Shown in pieces: positions 42,998 through 53,215 of a stretch of DNA of 64,000 nt. The position numbers and the translations under genes are program-made. A model generated the notes under the pieces. That model searched no databases, was not told the origin of the DNA, and saw nothing but the letters and a program-made list of their open reading frames with translations. The stretch's first letter is position 1; every line of letters starts with the position of its first letter. The DNA is from an uncultured Tenacibaculum sp. (GTDB taxonomy: Bacteria > Bacteroidota > Bacteroidia > Flavobacteriales > Flavobacteriaceae), in NCBI GenBank assembly GCA_947493285.1, contig CANLQH010000008.1, positions 16,758-80,757 on the forward strand, given 5' to 3'.

Positions 42998-44197
42998 TTA
43001 AAAAGTTGATTTCATACTCAACGAAAAACTAGAAACACGCTTTGCTTTCTTTAAGTCTTTCATATTGTATTTCCAATATATCTGTGCTAGTTGCCCTATA
43101 ATTCTTAAAGAATCTTTCATAGATAGTTTAGATCCGTCTGCATGTATCCATCTTTTTAATGGCTTTTCACACATCATTGTTTTTGCTTTTTCTAGTTTAA
43201 AGTACTTTTTAACTCTTAGAAATATTTCTACGTCAAATAACCACTTTGTAATAAACTTTTTTTGAAATGCGATTTTTATAATATCTCTATGGAAAATTTT
43301 TGCTCCACACTGGGTATCTTTAAAATTCATCGATAAGATATTTCTAATAATAAAATTGATAACCCAACTAATTAACTGTCTTGCAGCCCCTTTAGTAATA
43401 TTAGCGCCCATTCTTGTAATTCTTGATCCACTTACTATTTTAAATTGTGAATCTTCAATTGTTGAAACTAAGGCATCAAAATCCGATAAATCTGTAGATA
43501 AATCTGCATCTAGAAACCCTATATAATCTAAATCTTTATACTTTTCTAGATGAAGCATTCCTAATCGTACAGCTTCTGCTTTTCCTCCATTCTTTTTACA
43601 ATCAAAAATTCGTATAAAATCTTCTCTTCCTTCTCTTAATTTACTTAAAACATCAAGTGTATTATCTGTACTCCCATCGTTTACAAAACACAAAAGATAT
43701 CCAGAGTTTTTATCTATAAATTTTGTAAATTCATTACTTAATAATCGTTCTTCTTCGTTATAACAAGGAATTACAACTCCTACACATCTTTGCTGAATTA
43801 TTGAATTTTTATACTCATAATTAGTGTCACTTTCCTTTGGAGTACCAATAAGTCTTTTTACCCTTGCACATACTTCATTTAAACTCAACGGTTTTTTCAT
43901 GTAATCGTTAATCCCCAAATCAAATCCTTGTGTAATTACATCATCATCGGTATTACCTGATAATACCATAATTGGCACTTCCGATTTTTTAAAGTTTCTT
44001 ATATAATGAATAACCTCCATTCCCGAAATCTTAGGCATATTCATATCTACAATGACTAAATCTGGACTAAAAGAGTCAAATAATTTTATGCCTCTCAAAG
44101 CACATGTCTCTGTTTTTACATTATATCCCAACTTCTTTAATCTATTCTCTAATGGAATTAATACAAGTCTTTGATCATCTATTGCCAGTACTTTCAT
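42998..44197 (-). CDS. CheY-like receiver fused to a GT2 polyprenyl-phosphate-type glycosyltransferase
   Basis: The 399-residue protein has two domains. Residues 1-120 are a receiver with all key residues: D7 and D8, phosphoacceptor D51 in VIVDMNMP, VLSGN and KKP. Residues 135-385 are a GT-A glycosyltransferase of the DPM1/Alg5 class: GVVIPCYNEEERL, FVNDGSTDNT, NGGKAEAVRLGM, DxD in FLDADLSTD, and GSRITRMG. This class moves a sugar from a nucleotide carrier to polyprenyl phosphate at the membrane. Direct coupling of phosphorylation to sugar-lipid synthesis is inferred. It is divergent from the GT-C-like gene at 44378. Confidence 0.85.
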   Translation of the reverse strand: MKVLAIDDQRLVLIPLENRLKKLGYNVKTETCALRGIKLFDSFSPDLVIVDMNMPKISGMEVIHYIRNFKKSEVPIMVLSGNTDDDVITQGFDLGINDYMKKPLSLNEVCARVKRLIGTPKESDTNYEYKNSIIQQRCVGVVIPCYNEEERLLSNEFTKFIDKNSGYLLCFVNDGSTDNTLDVLSKLREGREDFIRIFDCKKNGGKAEAVRLGMLHLEKYKDLDYIGFLDADLSTDLSDFDALVSTIEDSQFKIVSGSRITRMGANITKGAARQLISWVINFIIRNILSMNFKDTQCGAKIFHRDIIKIAFQKKFITKWLFDVEIFLRVKKYFKLEKAKTMMCEKPLKRWIHADGSKLSMKDSLRIIGQLAQIYWKYNMKDLKKAKRVSSFSLSMKSTF

Positions 44198-44377
44198 GAT
44201 AAGAGTTTTAATGATTATACTCTCAAAAATAGCTCTGATAATCCTTAAAAAGCTTTGGTTTCATTTAACAGACTTCTTTCTTTAGACGAATGGTTGTTTT
44301 TCTAACGACCAATAAAAATTAAAGCTCATTAAATTCATTTATATTTACATTATTAGTACAATCAACTAATTAAATGC

Positions 44378-47300
44378 ATGAAAGTTATCTCTAACAAATT
44401 ATTAATTTTGGCTGTCCTACTTGGAGTAATTTTTCATGGAACCTCTATATTTTTCACTTTAGAAACTACCTACGACGCCTTAATCCATTTATTTTTTGCT
44501 GAACATTATGCTACCAGTTGGTTTGAGCCTTGGAACTATAAATGGTATACAGGTTTTACTGTATTAAGCTACCCTCCATTAGTACATCAGTCTATTGCAT
44601 TTTTATCTTATATAGGTGGTTTAAAGTTTGGTCTCTTCTCAGTCGCCATCATAAGCGTAATTCTTTTTATTACTGGGGTTTATCGTTTTTCATTTTTAAT
44701 AAGTTCCAATAAAAAAGTAGCTGGATATGCCGCTATTTTAGCTGTATTTTCTTCATCCTTTGTAGAAACTCTTCATATTTTTGGACAACTTCCTAGTATT
44801 ATTGGTATTTCTATACTAATGCATGCACTTCCTGAAATTTATCAATGGCTAAAAACAGGACGATATAAATACTTATTCATCTCTTTATCATTAATTTCTG
44901 TCACTGTTACTTCACATCATGTAACTCCAATTTTTGGAATGATTTTTTTTATTTTCCCTTTAATTGGTATGGTAATTATGGATACCTGTTATGAAAGAGT
45001 TAATTCAATGAAAAAAATAAACTTTAAACTCTTTCTACAAACTTTCTTACAATTATTTAAACGAATAATTAGTTTTGGAATACTTTCTTTAATTTTAATA
45101 GTTTGCTGTTTATTGCCTTATTGGATAAACTCAAAAAAAAATCCGATTACTCAAGTTCCTATACCACATGGATCTAGAGATAATTATTTAGAAATGCTTT
45201 CTTCTGGTTTAGTTTTTTTTCTTATCCCTTGGGGAATTTTACTCTTTATTTTACCTTATATTTTTTATAGATATTATAGCAAACGTTATTTGTTTTTTGG
45301 TCTTTCTATTTCTATACTTTTTATTTTAGGAACTGGAGGGACAACTCCTATTCCTAAATTAATGTTAGGTGAAAACGCATTTAATATTCTTACTCTGGAT
45401 CGTTTTACACTTTGGGCCTCGATAATGTCTTTACCTCTTTTTGGAGAATTTTCTTTTCGTTTTGTACAAGGTGATTTAAAAACACTCATTCAAAAAAAAT
45501 ACGGTGCTATATTACATAGGCTTATAGGTGGTTTATTAGCTGGACTCTTCGTTTTAACAACAATTTTCACCATGAGTTTAGGTCATTTTAGACCTTCTCA
45601 ACCTCAAAAAATTAAAATGCTTCCTATTATTAATTTTTTAAATCAAGATCAACATGATCAATGGCGATATTTAACTCTTGGTTTTGGAGATCAAATGGCT
45701 TGGTTAGGAGCACAAACAAAAGCCTTAACCGTCGATGGTAATTATCACTCTGCTAGACGTTTACCAGAACTAACCACAAGGCCAATAGAGCGTTTAGAAA
45801 ATTCTAAATTTAAAGGGCTTGCTGGAATAGGATCTTTACAACAATTTTTAACCACTCCTGCGAAATACAATCTAAAGTATATCTTTTCTAACGATAAATT
45901 TTATGATCCGATTTTATATTTCTGCGGATGGCAACGCTTACCTCAACTAGAAAATGGTATTATGGTATGGGAACGATTAAATATCCCTCCATTGTCCTCT
46001 ATACTACCTAAAGATGATGTAGCCATTTGGCAAAAAATTTTATGGGGTGTTGTTCCTTTTCTAACCCTTCTTATTGCTCTTTTTTTAAACACTAAATCTT
46101 TATACACAAAATATATCACAAGGAAAAAGTATACTATTCCTGATTATGTGAAATTTAAAAACAACTATTCCTTATTTTCAAACAAGCTACAGCAAGTAAA
46201 TTTCCTTTGGTTTATTATCATATCAATTCTCATGTTGTTTGGAGTATATAGTTTTTATATTGAAAATAATAAACAAGGTTCTCCAGAAAGTGTAGTTACT
46301 GCTTATTATGACGCCCTAGATTTTAAACGATTTGAGACAGCTCATAAACTTATAAATCCAAATAGTCATATGTCTGTTTCCCAATTTATGTTAGAAATTT
46401 CTGTAACAGACGGCTTATTGAGTTCCTATGCTAAACTCGATGCTATTGATATTTCTATGATAAAAAAAACAGATAGTTTGGCTACATTAAAAGTGAGTAC
46501 CAATTGGATTACTTCTCTTGAGAAAATTAAAAAAACTAGTTATGAAACTGCGATTAAAATCAACACAAAATGGTATTTACAGCCTAAAGCTATGGATCTA
46601 GATTTACCTCCAGATCAATTGTACTCAAACAATAATACGGCTTACTTTAACCAAGGAAGAAAAAGAATTACAACAGAACAAACACACCATGAAGATATTT
46701 TAAAGCAACCCTCTTTGGAAATTGTTACTGCCAAATTGGTGAAGTTTAATAATTCCTATGCAATTATTGGTGAGGTTCAAAATATTGACAATACTCCTGC
46801 TGATGTTGTTTTAAAAGGAACTCTTTACAACGATTCTAATGAAGAATTAGCCGTTTACAATGCTAAATATCATATGAAGCATAAATTAATGCCTAAAGAA
46901 ACAACTTCCTTTAGAATAGATTTTGAAGGTATTGCTTGGTCTAGTACCAAAGATGTTATTCCTAGAACTTTTAATCCTAGTGAATTTACTCCAATAGCTT
47001 TTAATAAAAAACCTACTAAGTTTAATATTCAAGCAGCGGGTAATGTTTCTGGCTCAGATTTGTATAAAAACATTGCATTAAGTAATTTAAATCTAAATAA
47101 TCATAAAATTACTGGTACTTTATTCAATAGTGGTATTCAAGAAATTACAATACCTCAACTTATTATTAGCTATTATAATAAAGCACAAGAGATTCTATGG
47201 GTAGATCACAAGTTTTTAGATCTTGGAATTAGACAACAAAGAAAACAATCTTTTACTTATGATTTAATAGATAACAATAACGTTACTATTATAAGTAACA

Positions 47301-47467
47301 ATATGGATAATTGTTATGTAAATGGCTTACCTAATGAAGATGTCGCTAAAAAAATTGTTCCAAACAGAATAGAAAATCACGCAAAAAATGAATTACAAAA
47401 AATAAATCACCCTGTGTTTAGTTTTATTAAAATTGAAATGAATCCTTACATCGGAAACCCAAAATGA
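44378..47467 (+). CDS. large GT-C-like integral membrane protein (PTPS-related membrane domain)
   Basis: The 1029-residue protein has about 10-12 membrane helices in the first 460 residues and one or two more near 555 and 615, then a long soluble C-terminal part (about 640-1029). The segment EHYATSWFEPWNYKWYTGFT, then YPPLVHQSIAFL, resembles the membrane domain family named 6-pyruvoyl-tetrahydropterin-synthase-related, which looks like lipid-carrier-dependent GT-C transferases. It may use the polyprenyl-linked sugar made by the divergent receiver-GT2 protein. The gene overlaps the next by 4 bp and heads a three-gene operon. Confidence 0.65.
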   Translation: MKVISNKLLILAVLLGVIFHGTSIFFTLETTYDALIHLFFAEHYATSWFEPWNYKWYTGFTVLSYPPLVHQSIAFLSYIGGLKFGLFSVAIISVILFITGVYRFSFLISSNKKVAGYAAILAVFSSSFVETLHIFGQLPSIIGISILMHALPEIYQWLKTGRYKYLFISLSLISVTVTSHHVTPIFGMIFFIFPLIGMVIMDTCYERVNSMKKINFKLFLQTFLQLFKRIISFGILSLILIVCCLLPYWINSKKNPITQVPIPHGSRDNYLEMLSSGLVFFLIPWGILLFILPYIFYRYYSKRYLFFGLSISILFILGTGGTTPIPKLMLGENAFNILTLDRFTLWASIMSLPLFGEFSFRFVQGDLKTLIQKKYGAILHRLIGGLLAGLFVLTTIFTMSLGHFRPSQPQKIKMLPIINFLNQDQHDQWRYLTLGFGDQMAWLGAQTKALTVDGNYHSARRLPELTTRPIERLENSKFKGLAGIGSLQQFLTTPAKYNLKYIFSNDKFYDPILYFCGWQRLPQLENGIMVWERLNIPPLSSILPKDDVAIWQKILWGVVPFLTLLIALFLNTKSLYTKYITRKKYTIPDYVKFKNNYSLFSNKLQQVNFLWFIIISILMLFGVYSFYIENNKQGSPESVVTAYYDALDFKRFETAHKLINPNSHMSVSQFMLEISVTDGLLSSYAKLDAIDISMIKKTDSLATLKVSTNWITSLEKIKKTSYETAIKINTKWYLQPKAMDLDLPPDQLYSNNNTAYFNQGRKRITTEQTHHEDILKQPSLEIVTAKLVKFNNSYAIIGEVQNIDNTPADVVLKGTLYNDSNEELAVYNAKYHMKHKLMPKETTSFRIDFEGIAWSSTKDVIPRTFNPSEFTPIAFNKKPTKFNIQAAGNVSGSDLYKNIALSNLNLNNHKITGTLFNSGIQEITIPQLIISYYNKAQEILWVDHKFLDLGIRQQRKQSFTYDLIDNNNVTIISNNMDNCYVNGLPNEDVAKKIVPNRIENHAKNELQKINHPVFSFIKIEMNPYIGNPK

Positions 47468-48687
47468 GACATCTAAAACCAACATACCTCTTACTTATTA
47501 GCTTGTTTATATTTGGTTATACAAAAGCTAAGAAAAGAATGGATTCAGATGAAACCATAAAGTTACTCACTGTCCAAAAACAATATAAAGTAGGTAATGA
47601 AATCTCTTTATTGTTTCTAGTTAAAACCAATAAACCAACTTATCTATATTGTTCTAACAGCTATGGAAGCACTATACTTACTGCAAAAAAAATTAAAAAA
47701 AACAAAACACAATTCACTCTACCCAATTATATTAGTAACAAAACTGGTATTGTTAACTGGATATTAATTGTAGACAGCAATGAAATTTCTGGAAACCTAA
47801 ATATCATTCCAAAAACTCAACCCACAACTTTAGAAACCTATATCGGTCCTCCAAGTATCGAAGCAGGAGGAAAAGATTATGCTATGATGGTTGTAATCCC
47901 TACAGACAATTTAGATAACCCCATCAAAAACAACACAGAAGTTATCATACAACATCAATTTTTAGATTCAGAAAAAAAAGACCATATATATACAAATGAT
48001 TTAATAGCTTTTAAGAATATTAACTCCCCAATAAAAAATGGTAGAATGCTATTATCCTCAAATTGTCTAGGCCTACATTCAAAAGAATATAATATAAATG
48101 TTTTACCCTCAATTTCCACAAATTTTGACATTTCTGCACAGCGTCATCATACATATGCCGATGGAAATCAACTTACAACATTTACTACCTCTATTTTAAA
48201 AGACTCTTATGGTAACATTGTAAGTGACGGTACTTTTGTAGAGTTTTATATAACAACCAGTAAAGGCACTATCTTAAAAACTTACGGGACTACTATTAAT
48301 GGAATTGCCAATGCCAAAATGATACACCCAGACTATGAAGACCAATGGTTAGTAAAGGCTTATGTTATCGGAATTTCAGAAAGCAACATCTTAAAATTAC
48401 AGTTTAAAAAGGTGATAGATACTTTTAACACCGCATTTTCTGATAAAAATAGAAAAATTAAAGTTGGTCCTTTAAAAAGCTTTATGAATCAAATGATTCC
48501 TGATGGTTTAGAAGTTAAATTATCTATTTATAAAGATGGAAAACTACTTAATGAATATTTAAAAGAATCTCAAGGAGGTTATGTAAACTTTATATTAGAT
48601 AAAAATATTTTTGATAATGGTGTGTATACATTATCAATTAAAACAGCTGAAGTTACCCAAACCTATAAAGACAAAAAGCTATGGTAA
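47464..48687 (+). CDS. exported beta-sandwich protein of the surface-polymer operon
   Basis: The 407-residue protein starts with a signal peptide (MRHLKPTYLLLISLFIFG) followed by beta-rich modules resembling bacterial Ig/invasin-like domains (TYADGNQLTTFTTSILKDSY, then GNIVSDGTFVEFYI). It overlaps the upstream GT-C-like gene by 4 bp and the following glycoside hydrolase by 7 bp. A structural or scaffold role in the envelope is likely; no enzyme motif is seen. Confidence 0.6.
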   Translation: MRHLKPTYLLLISLFIFGYTKAKKRMDSDETIKLLTVQKQYKVGNEISLLFLVKTNKPTYLYCSNSYGSTILTAKKIKKNKTQFTLPNYISNKTGIVNWILIVDSNEISGNLNIIPKTQPTTLETYIGPPSIEAGGKDYAMMVVIPTDNLDNPIKNNTEVIIQHQFLDSEKKDHIYTNDLIAFKNINSPIKNGRMLLSSNCLGLHSKEYNINVLPSISTNFDISAQRHHTYADGNQLTTFTTSILKDSYGNIVSDGTFVEFYITTSKGTILKTYGTTINGIANAKMIHPDYEDQWLVKAYVIGISESNILKLQFKKVIDTFNTAFSDKNRKIKVGPLKSFMNQMIPDGLEVKLSIYKDGKLLNEYLKESQGGYVNFILDKNIFDNGVYTLSIKTAEVTQTYKDKKLW

Positions 48688-50195
48688 AAACAGACAGAAA
48701 CATTATACGAGCCTTTATTATCTTAATATATGTTATTATTGTTTTAATACTCTTATTTCTAATAAGTTCTTTATTTAGCTATTTAAATACTGGAGCAGAT
48801 AGAAGTAAAATACTACATACTGAAGTAAAAAAACTGAACCTATATTTACCTAAAGTTAAATGGAACTTGAATGGAAATAAAGGCAGACCAGTAGATGCCC
48901 AGACTTTAAATACTCTTGAGAATGATTATTTAGATGCCTGGTATGTAAGACATATTGCTTATAAAAATAATAAAATAGACGGTATTGCGGATTATTATAC
49001 CGAAAACGCCAGAAAAAATATAATTTCTTTTATTGAACAACATAAAAAAAACAATATTTCCATTGAGTCAACCACACTAGAACATCATCCAGACATTAAA
49101 TTTTTTAGTGAAGATGGACAACTAATTGTACTAAGTGATGAGCATGTAGTTGAATTTAAAAAAGTGTATCAAGACAAAAAAGTAATTACAGAAACTAAAG
49201 AAGTTTCTAATTATAAAATGATTTTATTACTAGAAGATGGCTTTTGGAGAATTCGACATTTAGTAAAAGAAACTTCCCTAAACAGTAATGATTCTATAAC
49301 AAACATACCTATTGACTATTTAAATATCAAAGGAATAAACTATTATCCTCAAGCAACTCCGTGGAATATGTTTGGTGATAAATTTAAAATTCAAATAATA
49401 AAAAATGATTTTAAAATTATTAAAAATGCAGGATTAAACACCATTAGAATCTTTATACCTTATGATGATTTTGGAAAGGCTAAAGTGAAAGATGATAAAC
49501 TAGATAAATTAGAAGAGCTACTTAATATAGCTAATAGTTTTGATATAAAAGTAATTGTTACGCTATTCGATTTTTATGGAAATTATAATATACTCGACTG
49601 GACTCTAAATGAAAGACATGCTGAACAAATTGTATCTAAGTTCAAAAACCATGAAGCTATTTTAGCTTGGGATGTTAAAAATGAACCCAATTTAGATTTT
49701 GCTTCTAGAGGAAAAGAAAAAGTGATTTCATGGTTAAAAAACATGATTTTTCTAATTAAATCTATTGATACTAAACATCCTGTTACTATTGGCTGGGCGG
49801 ATTCTAAAAGCGCTTCTATTTTACATGAAAATGTTGACTTTATATCTTATCATTATTATAAAGATCAAAATAATTTTGAAAAAGAACATCTTGCTTTAAA
49901 AAGAAAAATAGCCGATAAACCCATTGTGTTAGGAGAGTTTGGTAAATCTTCATATGGCGGACTTTGGAGACCTTTTCAAAGTTCAGAAAAAAAGCAAGCT
50001 TTATATCATAAGCAAATGCAAGAAAGTTTAAAAAAACACAACATTCCATATTTATCTTGGACATTATACGACTTCTATAAAATTCCTAAAGCTGTTGTTG
50101 GTAAACGTCCATGGAGAGTATATCCTCAAAAGAAGTTTGGCTTCATAAAAAAAGATGGTCTTAAAAAACCATCTTTTAAACATATTTCTAATTAA
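48681..50195 (+). CDS. membrane-anchored glycoside hydrolase (GH5/GH-A clan type)
   Basis: The 504-residue protein has one N-terminal membrane helix (about 8-33), an SnoaL-like or linker region (about 50-205) and a clan GH-A TIM barrel from about 210. The candidate acid/base is in WDVKNEPNLD and the candidate nucleophile in VLGEFGKSSYG; NTIRIFIPYDDF marks the early strand. The active site faces the periplasm if the helix is a signal anchor. In an exopolysaccharide operon such enzymes trim or control polymer length. Its 3' end carries a hairpin that serves the convergent gene. Confidence 0.75.
   Translation: MVKTDRNIIRAFIILIYVIIVLILLFLISSLFSYLNTGADRSKILHTEVKKLNLYLPKVKWNLNGNKGRPVDAQTLNTLENDYLDAWYVRHIAYKNNKIDGIADYYTENARKNIISFIEQHKKNNISIESTTLEHHPDIKFFSEDGQLIVLSDEHVVEFKKVYQDKKVITETKEVSNYKMILLLEDGFWRIRHLVKETSLNSNDSITNIPIDYLNIKGINYYPQATPWNMFGDKFKIQIIKNDFKIIKNAGLNTIRIFIPYDDFGKAKVKDDKLDKLEELLNIANSFDIKVIVTLFDFYGNYNILDWTLNERHAEQIVSKFKNHEAILAWDVKNEPNLDFASRGKEKVISWLKNMIFLIKSIDTKHPVTIGWADSKSASILHENVDFISYHYYKDQNNFEKEHLALKRKIADKPIVLGEFGKSSYGGLWRPFQSSEKKQALYHKQMQESLKKHNIPYLSWTLYDFYKIPKAVVGKRPWRVYPQKKFGFIKKDGLKKPSFKHISN
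50145..50177 (-). terminator. terminator of the GT4 gene located inside the convergent glycoside hydrolase CDS
   Basis: AAAAGATGGT (50150-50159) pairs with ACCATCTTTT (50168-50177) around 8 nt. On the minus strand it is followed by a run of T and ends the transcript of the gene at 50202-51407, yet it encodes residues 489-498 of the plus-strand protein. The two genes are only 6 bp apart. Confidence 0.6.
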
Positions 50196-50201
50196 TAAAT
50201 T

Positions 50202-51407
50202 TTAAGTCAATATACTTCTAGCATAAACTTCATTATTAACCGCTATCATTTGGAATTCATTTATATACATATCAGTAATTTTTTCCATAGGATAAGCTGT
50301 AGCCGCTTTATAATTTACTTTTCCTAAGTTTATTCTATATTCATTATTCGTTACAATACTTTTAATAGCATTTGCTAAACTACCAACGTTTTCTGGTTGA
50401 AAAAATTCTCCTTGGTACCCTTCCTCTTTTATTAATAATGCAAGATCACCTAAATCAGGCATTACAACTGCCTTACCATAACTTCCTGCTTGATGTAATA
50501 CTCCAGAACTTCCTGTAGTAGATGTATAAGGAAATACTACCACAGCACTATTGGTAAACAAGTCTTTAACATCTTCTTCTTCTACATATCCTGTAAATGT
50601 TAACTGAGGTACATTTTTATAACTCTCTTTTACACTGTTTAAATAACCTGGCACATTTGGATTATCTGTTCCTGCTATGACTATTTCTAAGTTAAGTCCT
50701 GTAGACTTCCTAACTTCTTCAACTGCCTCAATCATTTTTTCTACTTTTTTATAAGTTCCAAATTTCCCAAAAGTCATAATTTTTAAAGCTCCTTGAGGCA
50801 ATTCAAATGAAGGCTTTTCCGGTATTTCAAAAGTTCCATGTGGTATATTGACTACATTTTTAGCTGCATATTTATTTTCTAGCACTTTAACATATTTTTC
50901 CATTGTAACTGCAACTGTATCTGCTTTTAATATTAATTTAGTAAGTGTAGTACCAATAGTATTATATACTTTTTGCAAAAATTTATTAGCTGTAAAACCG
51001 GCTCTCGCTAAATCTACTTCTTCTAAAATATTATGCAATAAAACTATTGTCATAATCCCCTTCATTTTACATATCCAAGGTAACATTAAGCCCAAAGCTG
51101 CTGCTATTTTCTTATCTCCAAATTTCATAAATTGTAAATTAAATAAAACAGCATCTGGCTTTGTTTGTCGTATAGCTTTGTTAACTGAATATATATTTAA
51201 ATAACTATTAAACGTCCAACATTCTTTGACAGTAACTTTACATCCGTCTTCATTAAATACAAGATCTTTGCCTTTTGGAGTTTTGTCTATCAATAAAATC
51301 AGTTCGGTGATTTCATTCTTTTTTCTAAAATTTTTCACTAAATGATATGCATATTCATTTAAAGTTACTTTACTCGGTGGGTATGATGTTACTACTGCTA
51401 ATTTCAT
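50202..51407 (-). CDS. GT4-family glycosyltransferase
   Basis: The 401-residue GT-B enzyme shows AVVTSYPPSKVTLNEYAYH at the start, a central VNIPHGTFEI, KIMTFGKFGTYKKVEKMIEA, and the C-terminal nucleotide-sugar site VVVFPYTSTTGSSGVLHQAG, which holds an S-based variant of the usual E(x7)E region. It probably adds a sugar to a lipid-linked repeat unit. It is followed upstream by the flippase gene in the same direction; the 101-bp gap contains ATTAACG and CGTTAAT in inverted arrangement that may be a regulator site. Confidence 0.82.
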   Translation of the reverse strand: MKLAVVTSYPPSKVTLNEYAYHLVKNFRKKNEITELILLIDKTPKGKDLVFNEDGCKVTVKECWTFNSYLNIYSVNKAIRQTKPDAVLFNLQFMKFGDKKIAAALGLMLPWICKMKGIMTIVLLHNILEEVDLARAGFTANKFLQKVYNTIGTTLTKLILKADTVAVTMEKYVKVLENKYAAKNVVNIPHGTFEIPEKPSFELPQGALKIMTFGKFGTYKKVEKMIEAVEEVRKSTGLNLEIVIAGTDNPNVPGYLNSVKESYKNVPQLTFTGYVEEEDVKDLFTNSAVVVFPYTSTTGSSGVLHQAGSYGKAVVMPDLGDLALLIKEEGYQGEFFQPENVGSLANAIKSIVTNNEYRINLGKVNYKAATAYPMEKITDMYINEFQMIAVNNEVYARSILT

Positions 51408-51508
51408 ATTATTTCGTTTTAAGACAGTATAAATATGAAACTTAAAGACTAGGTTTTTAGAGAATTAACGTTCAAACACTCGTTAATATAGATAAGTGGT
51501 AGAGATGC

Positions 51509-52765
51509 TTAGATATTCTTTTTTATAGTTTTTCCTTCATGTAGTAAAAAAAAGGATAATTGTACTATTAATAATAACAACATTGCTATAATTTGTACGA
51601 ATACAACTTGCTCTAGACTTTTATGAAAACCAAGAATAAGAATAATTTGCAACATCCCAAAAAGTCCTGACAATACAACTGGTAGATATCTATCTAAAGA
51701 TAAATAGTAATATGCAAAGATATTTGATACAGCAAAAATACTCGTAGCTAATGCATATTTCCACAATAAAGGGGCAATTGATAAATAATCATTTCCAAAC
51801 AATATTAAAATCACTTCTTTAGGAAATAAAAAACAACTAAAAATTATAAGTATAGAAATGAAAGAAATATACCCCACATATTTTAATAACACTAAATGTG
51901 TTGGTTTACCTTCTTTTTTTAACTGAACAACCGTTGGTAAAAGCATCATTACAAACATCCAAGCTATAAAATACACTACTCTACCAATTAATGCTAATGA
52001 AGCATATAAACCAGCTTCATGAGCTTCAAAATAGTGCTTTACTAAGAGTATGTCGCTATTATTTATAATGATTTGTGTGAATTCATATAAAGCTGTGATT
52101 ATAAAGAAATTACGAACCATCTTTTTTTGAGACTCATCTAAAGAAACCCTCTCCAAAAAAGAAATCCTAACTTTTTTAAACGGAATTAATCCAAAAATAA
52201 GTGAGCAAAATATTCCAATAGCAATTATTACAGAAGATTCTATTTTAAGAAAGTATAATAATCCTAAGGTAATTAATAATCTACTTACCATTTCTAATTG
52301 ATAAGTTATTGATAACTTATTAAATTGCTTTTTACCCTGAAAAACTCCTCTATTTACACTCATTAAAAAATAAAAAGGAACACCAATTCCAAAAACTATA
52401 AACATTGCTTCTGTTTTTGTGTTAAAAAAGTGCTGTAACTCCGAAGAGTAAGTAACCACCACTATTCCTAATATTACACTAACTATTATAGCCTTTTTAT
52501 ATATGTTTGAAATAAACGCTTTAAAAACTATATCATCAAATACAATAGAAAATTTTGAGGTAACTAGCTGAAATGTCATTGCTATAAAAGAAAGAACTAA
52601 TAAAAAAGTAATCATTATAGCTGCATCTGCAAATTTCTCAGGGCCTAAAACCCTACCTAATAATAAATTATACAAATAGTTACCTCCATTTACCAAAAGA
52701 GCACTTATCATAAATAAATGCTCTTGAGATAGTTTTATTTTGAATTTCTTAGACAGTACAATCAT
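51509..52765 (-). CDS. Wzx-like lipid-linked oligosaccharide flippase (MOP superfamily)
   Basis: The 418-residue protein is almost entirely hydrophobic, with about 12 membrane helices and the typical early NGGNYLYNLLLGRVLGPEKF segment of polysaccharide exporters. It should flip an undecaprenyl-linked unit for the polymer made by the neighbouring transferases. It is followed by a GT4 gene and preceded by a STAS gene 23 bp upstream, in the same direction. Confidence 0.82.
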   Translation of the reverse strand: MIVLSKKFKIKLSQEHLFMISALLVNGGNYLYNLLLGRVLGPEKFADAAIMITFLLVLSFIAMTFQLVTSKFSIVFDDIVFKAFISNIYKKAIIVSVILGIVVVTYSSELQHFFNTKTEAMFIVFGIGVPFYFLMSVNRGVFQGKKQFNKLSITYQLEMVSRLLITLGLLYFLKIESSVIIAIGIFCSLIFGLIPFKKVRISFLERVSLDESQKKMVRNFFIITALYEFTQIIINNSDILLVKHYFEAHEAGLYASLALIGRVVYFIAWMFVMMLLPTVVQLKKEGKPTHLVLLKYVGYISFISILIIFSCFLFPKEVILILFGNDYLSIAPLLWKYALATSIFAVSNIFAYYYLSLDRYLPVVLSGLFGMLQIILILGFHKSLEQVVFVQIIAMLLLLIVQLSFFLLHEGKTIKKNI

Positions 52766-52788
52766 AGTTCTTTTTTATAAGCGAATAC

Positions 52789-53067
52789 CTAGGCAACGTT
52801 CAAATCACTAAAATGATCATAAATATCTTTACTCCCATATCCTATGGTTGTAAACATTTTATGCTTTCTTAATGCTATTGCCATTAAGGTTTGTATAGCT
52901 CCTAAACCAGATGCATCTATTTCTTTTACCTTGTCTATGTTTAAAACAATTGTATTACAATGCTCAATACAATGTTCAAAATGAATAATAAATGATCTAA
53001 CCGTTGAACAATTAAGTTTTCCTTTTAAATAAAATGTTCCTTTTTTTTCTGAAATCTGTAAAGCCAT
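52789..53067 (-). CDS. STAS-domain protein (anti-anti-sigma-like)
   Basis: A 92-residue single STAS domain with the conserved EIDASGLGAIQTLM loop, where the Ser near residue 54 is the usual phosphorylation site. No partner anti-sigma kinase is nearby. Placed before the flippase gene it may control polymer synthesis post-translationally, as STAS proteins do in some biofilm pathways. This is inference. Confidence 0.8.
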   Translation of the reverse strand: MALQISEKKGTFYLKGKLNCSTVRSFIIHFEHCIEHCNTIVLNIDKVKEIDASGLGAIQTLMAIALRKHKMFTTIGYGSKDIYDHFSDLNVA

Positions 53068-53215
53068 AATCTTCGTTTTTAGTGTTAATACTTGTACAAA
53101 TATCTTTCATGATTAGAGTGATTATCGTTAATTATCGCTCAAAAGCATTTTTCTTTCGATGAATGAAAATGATTACCTACTAATAATCCTTAAATTGCAT
53201 ATATATGAAATACTT

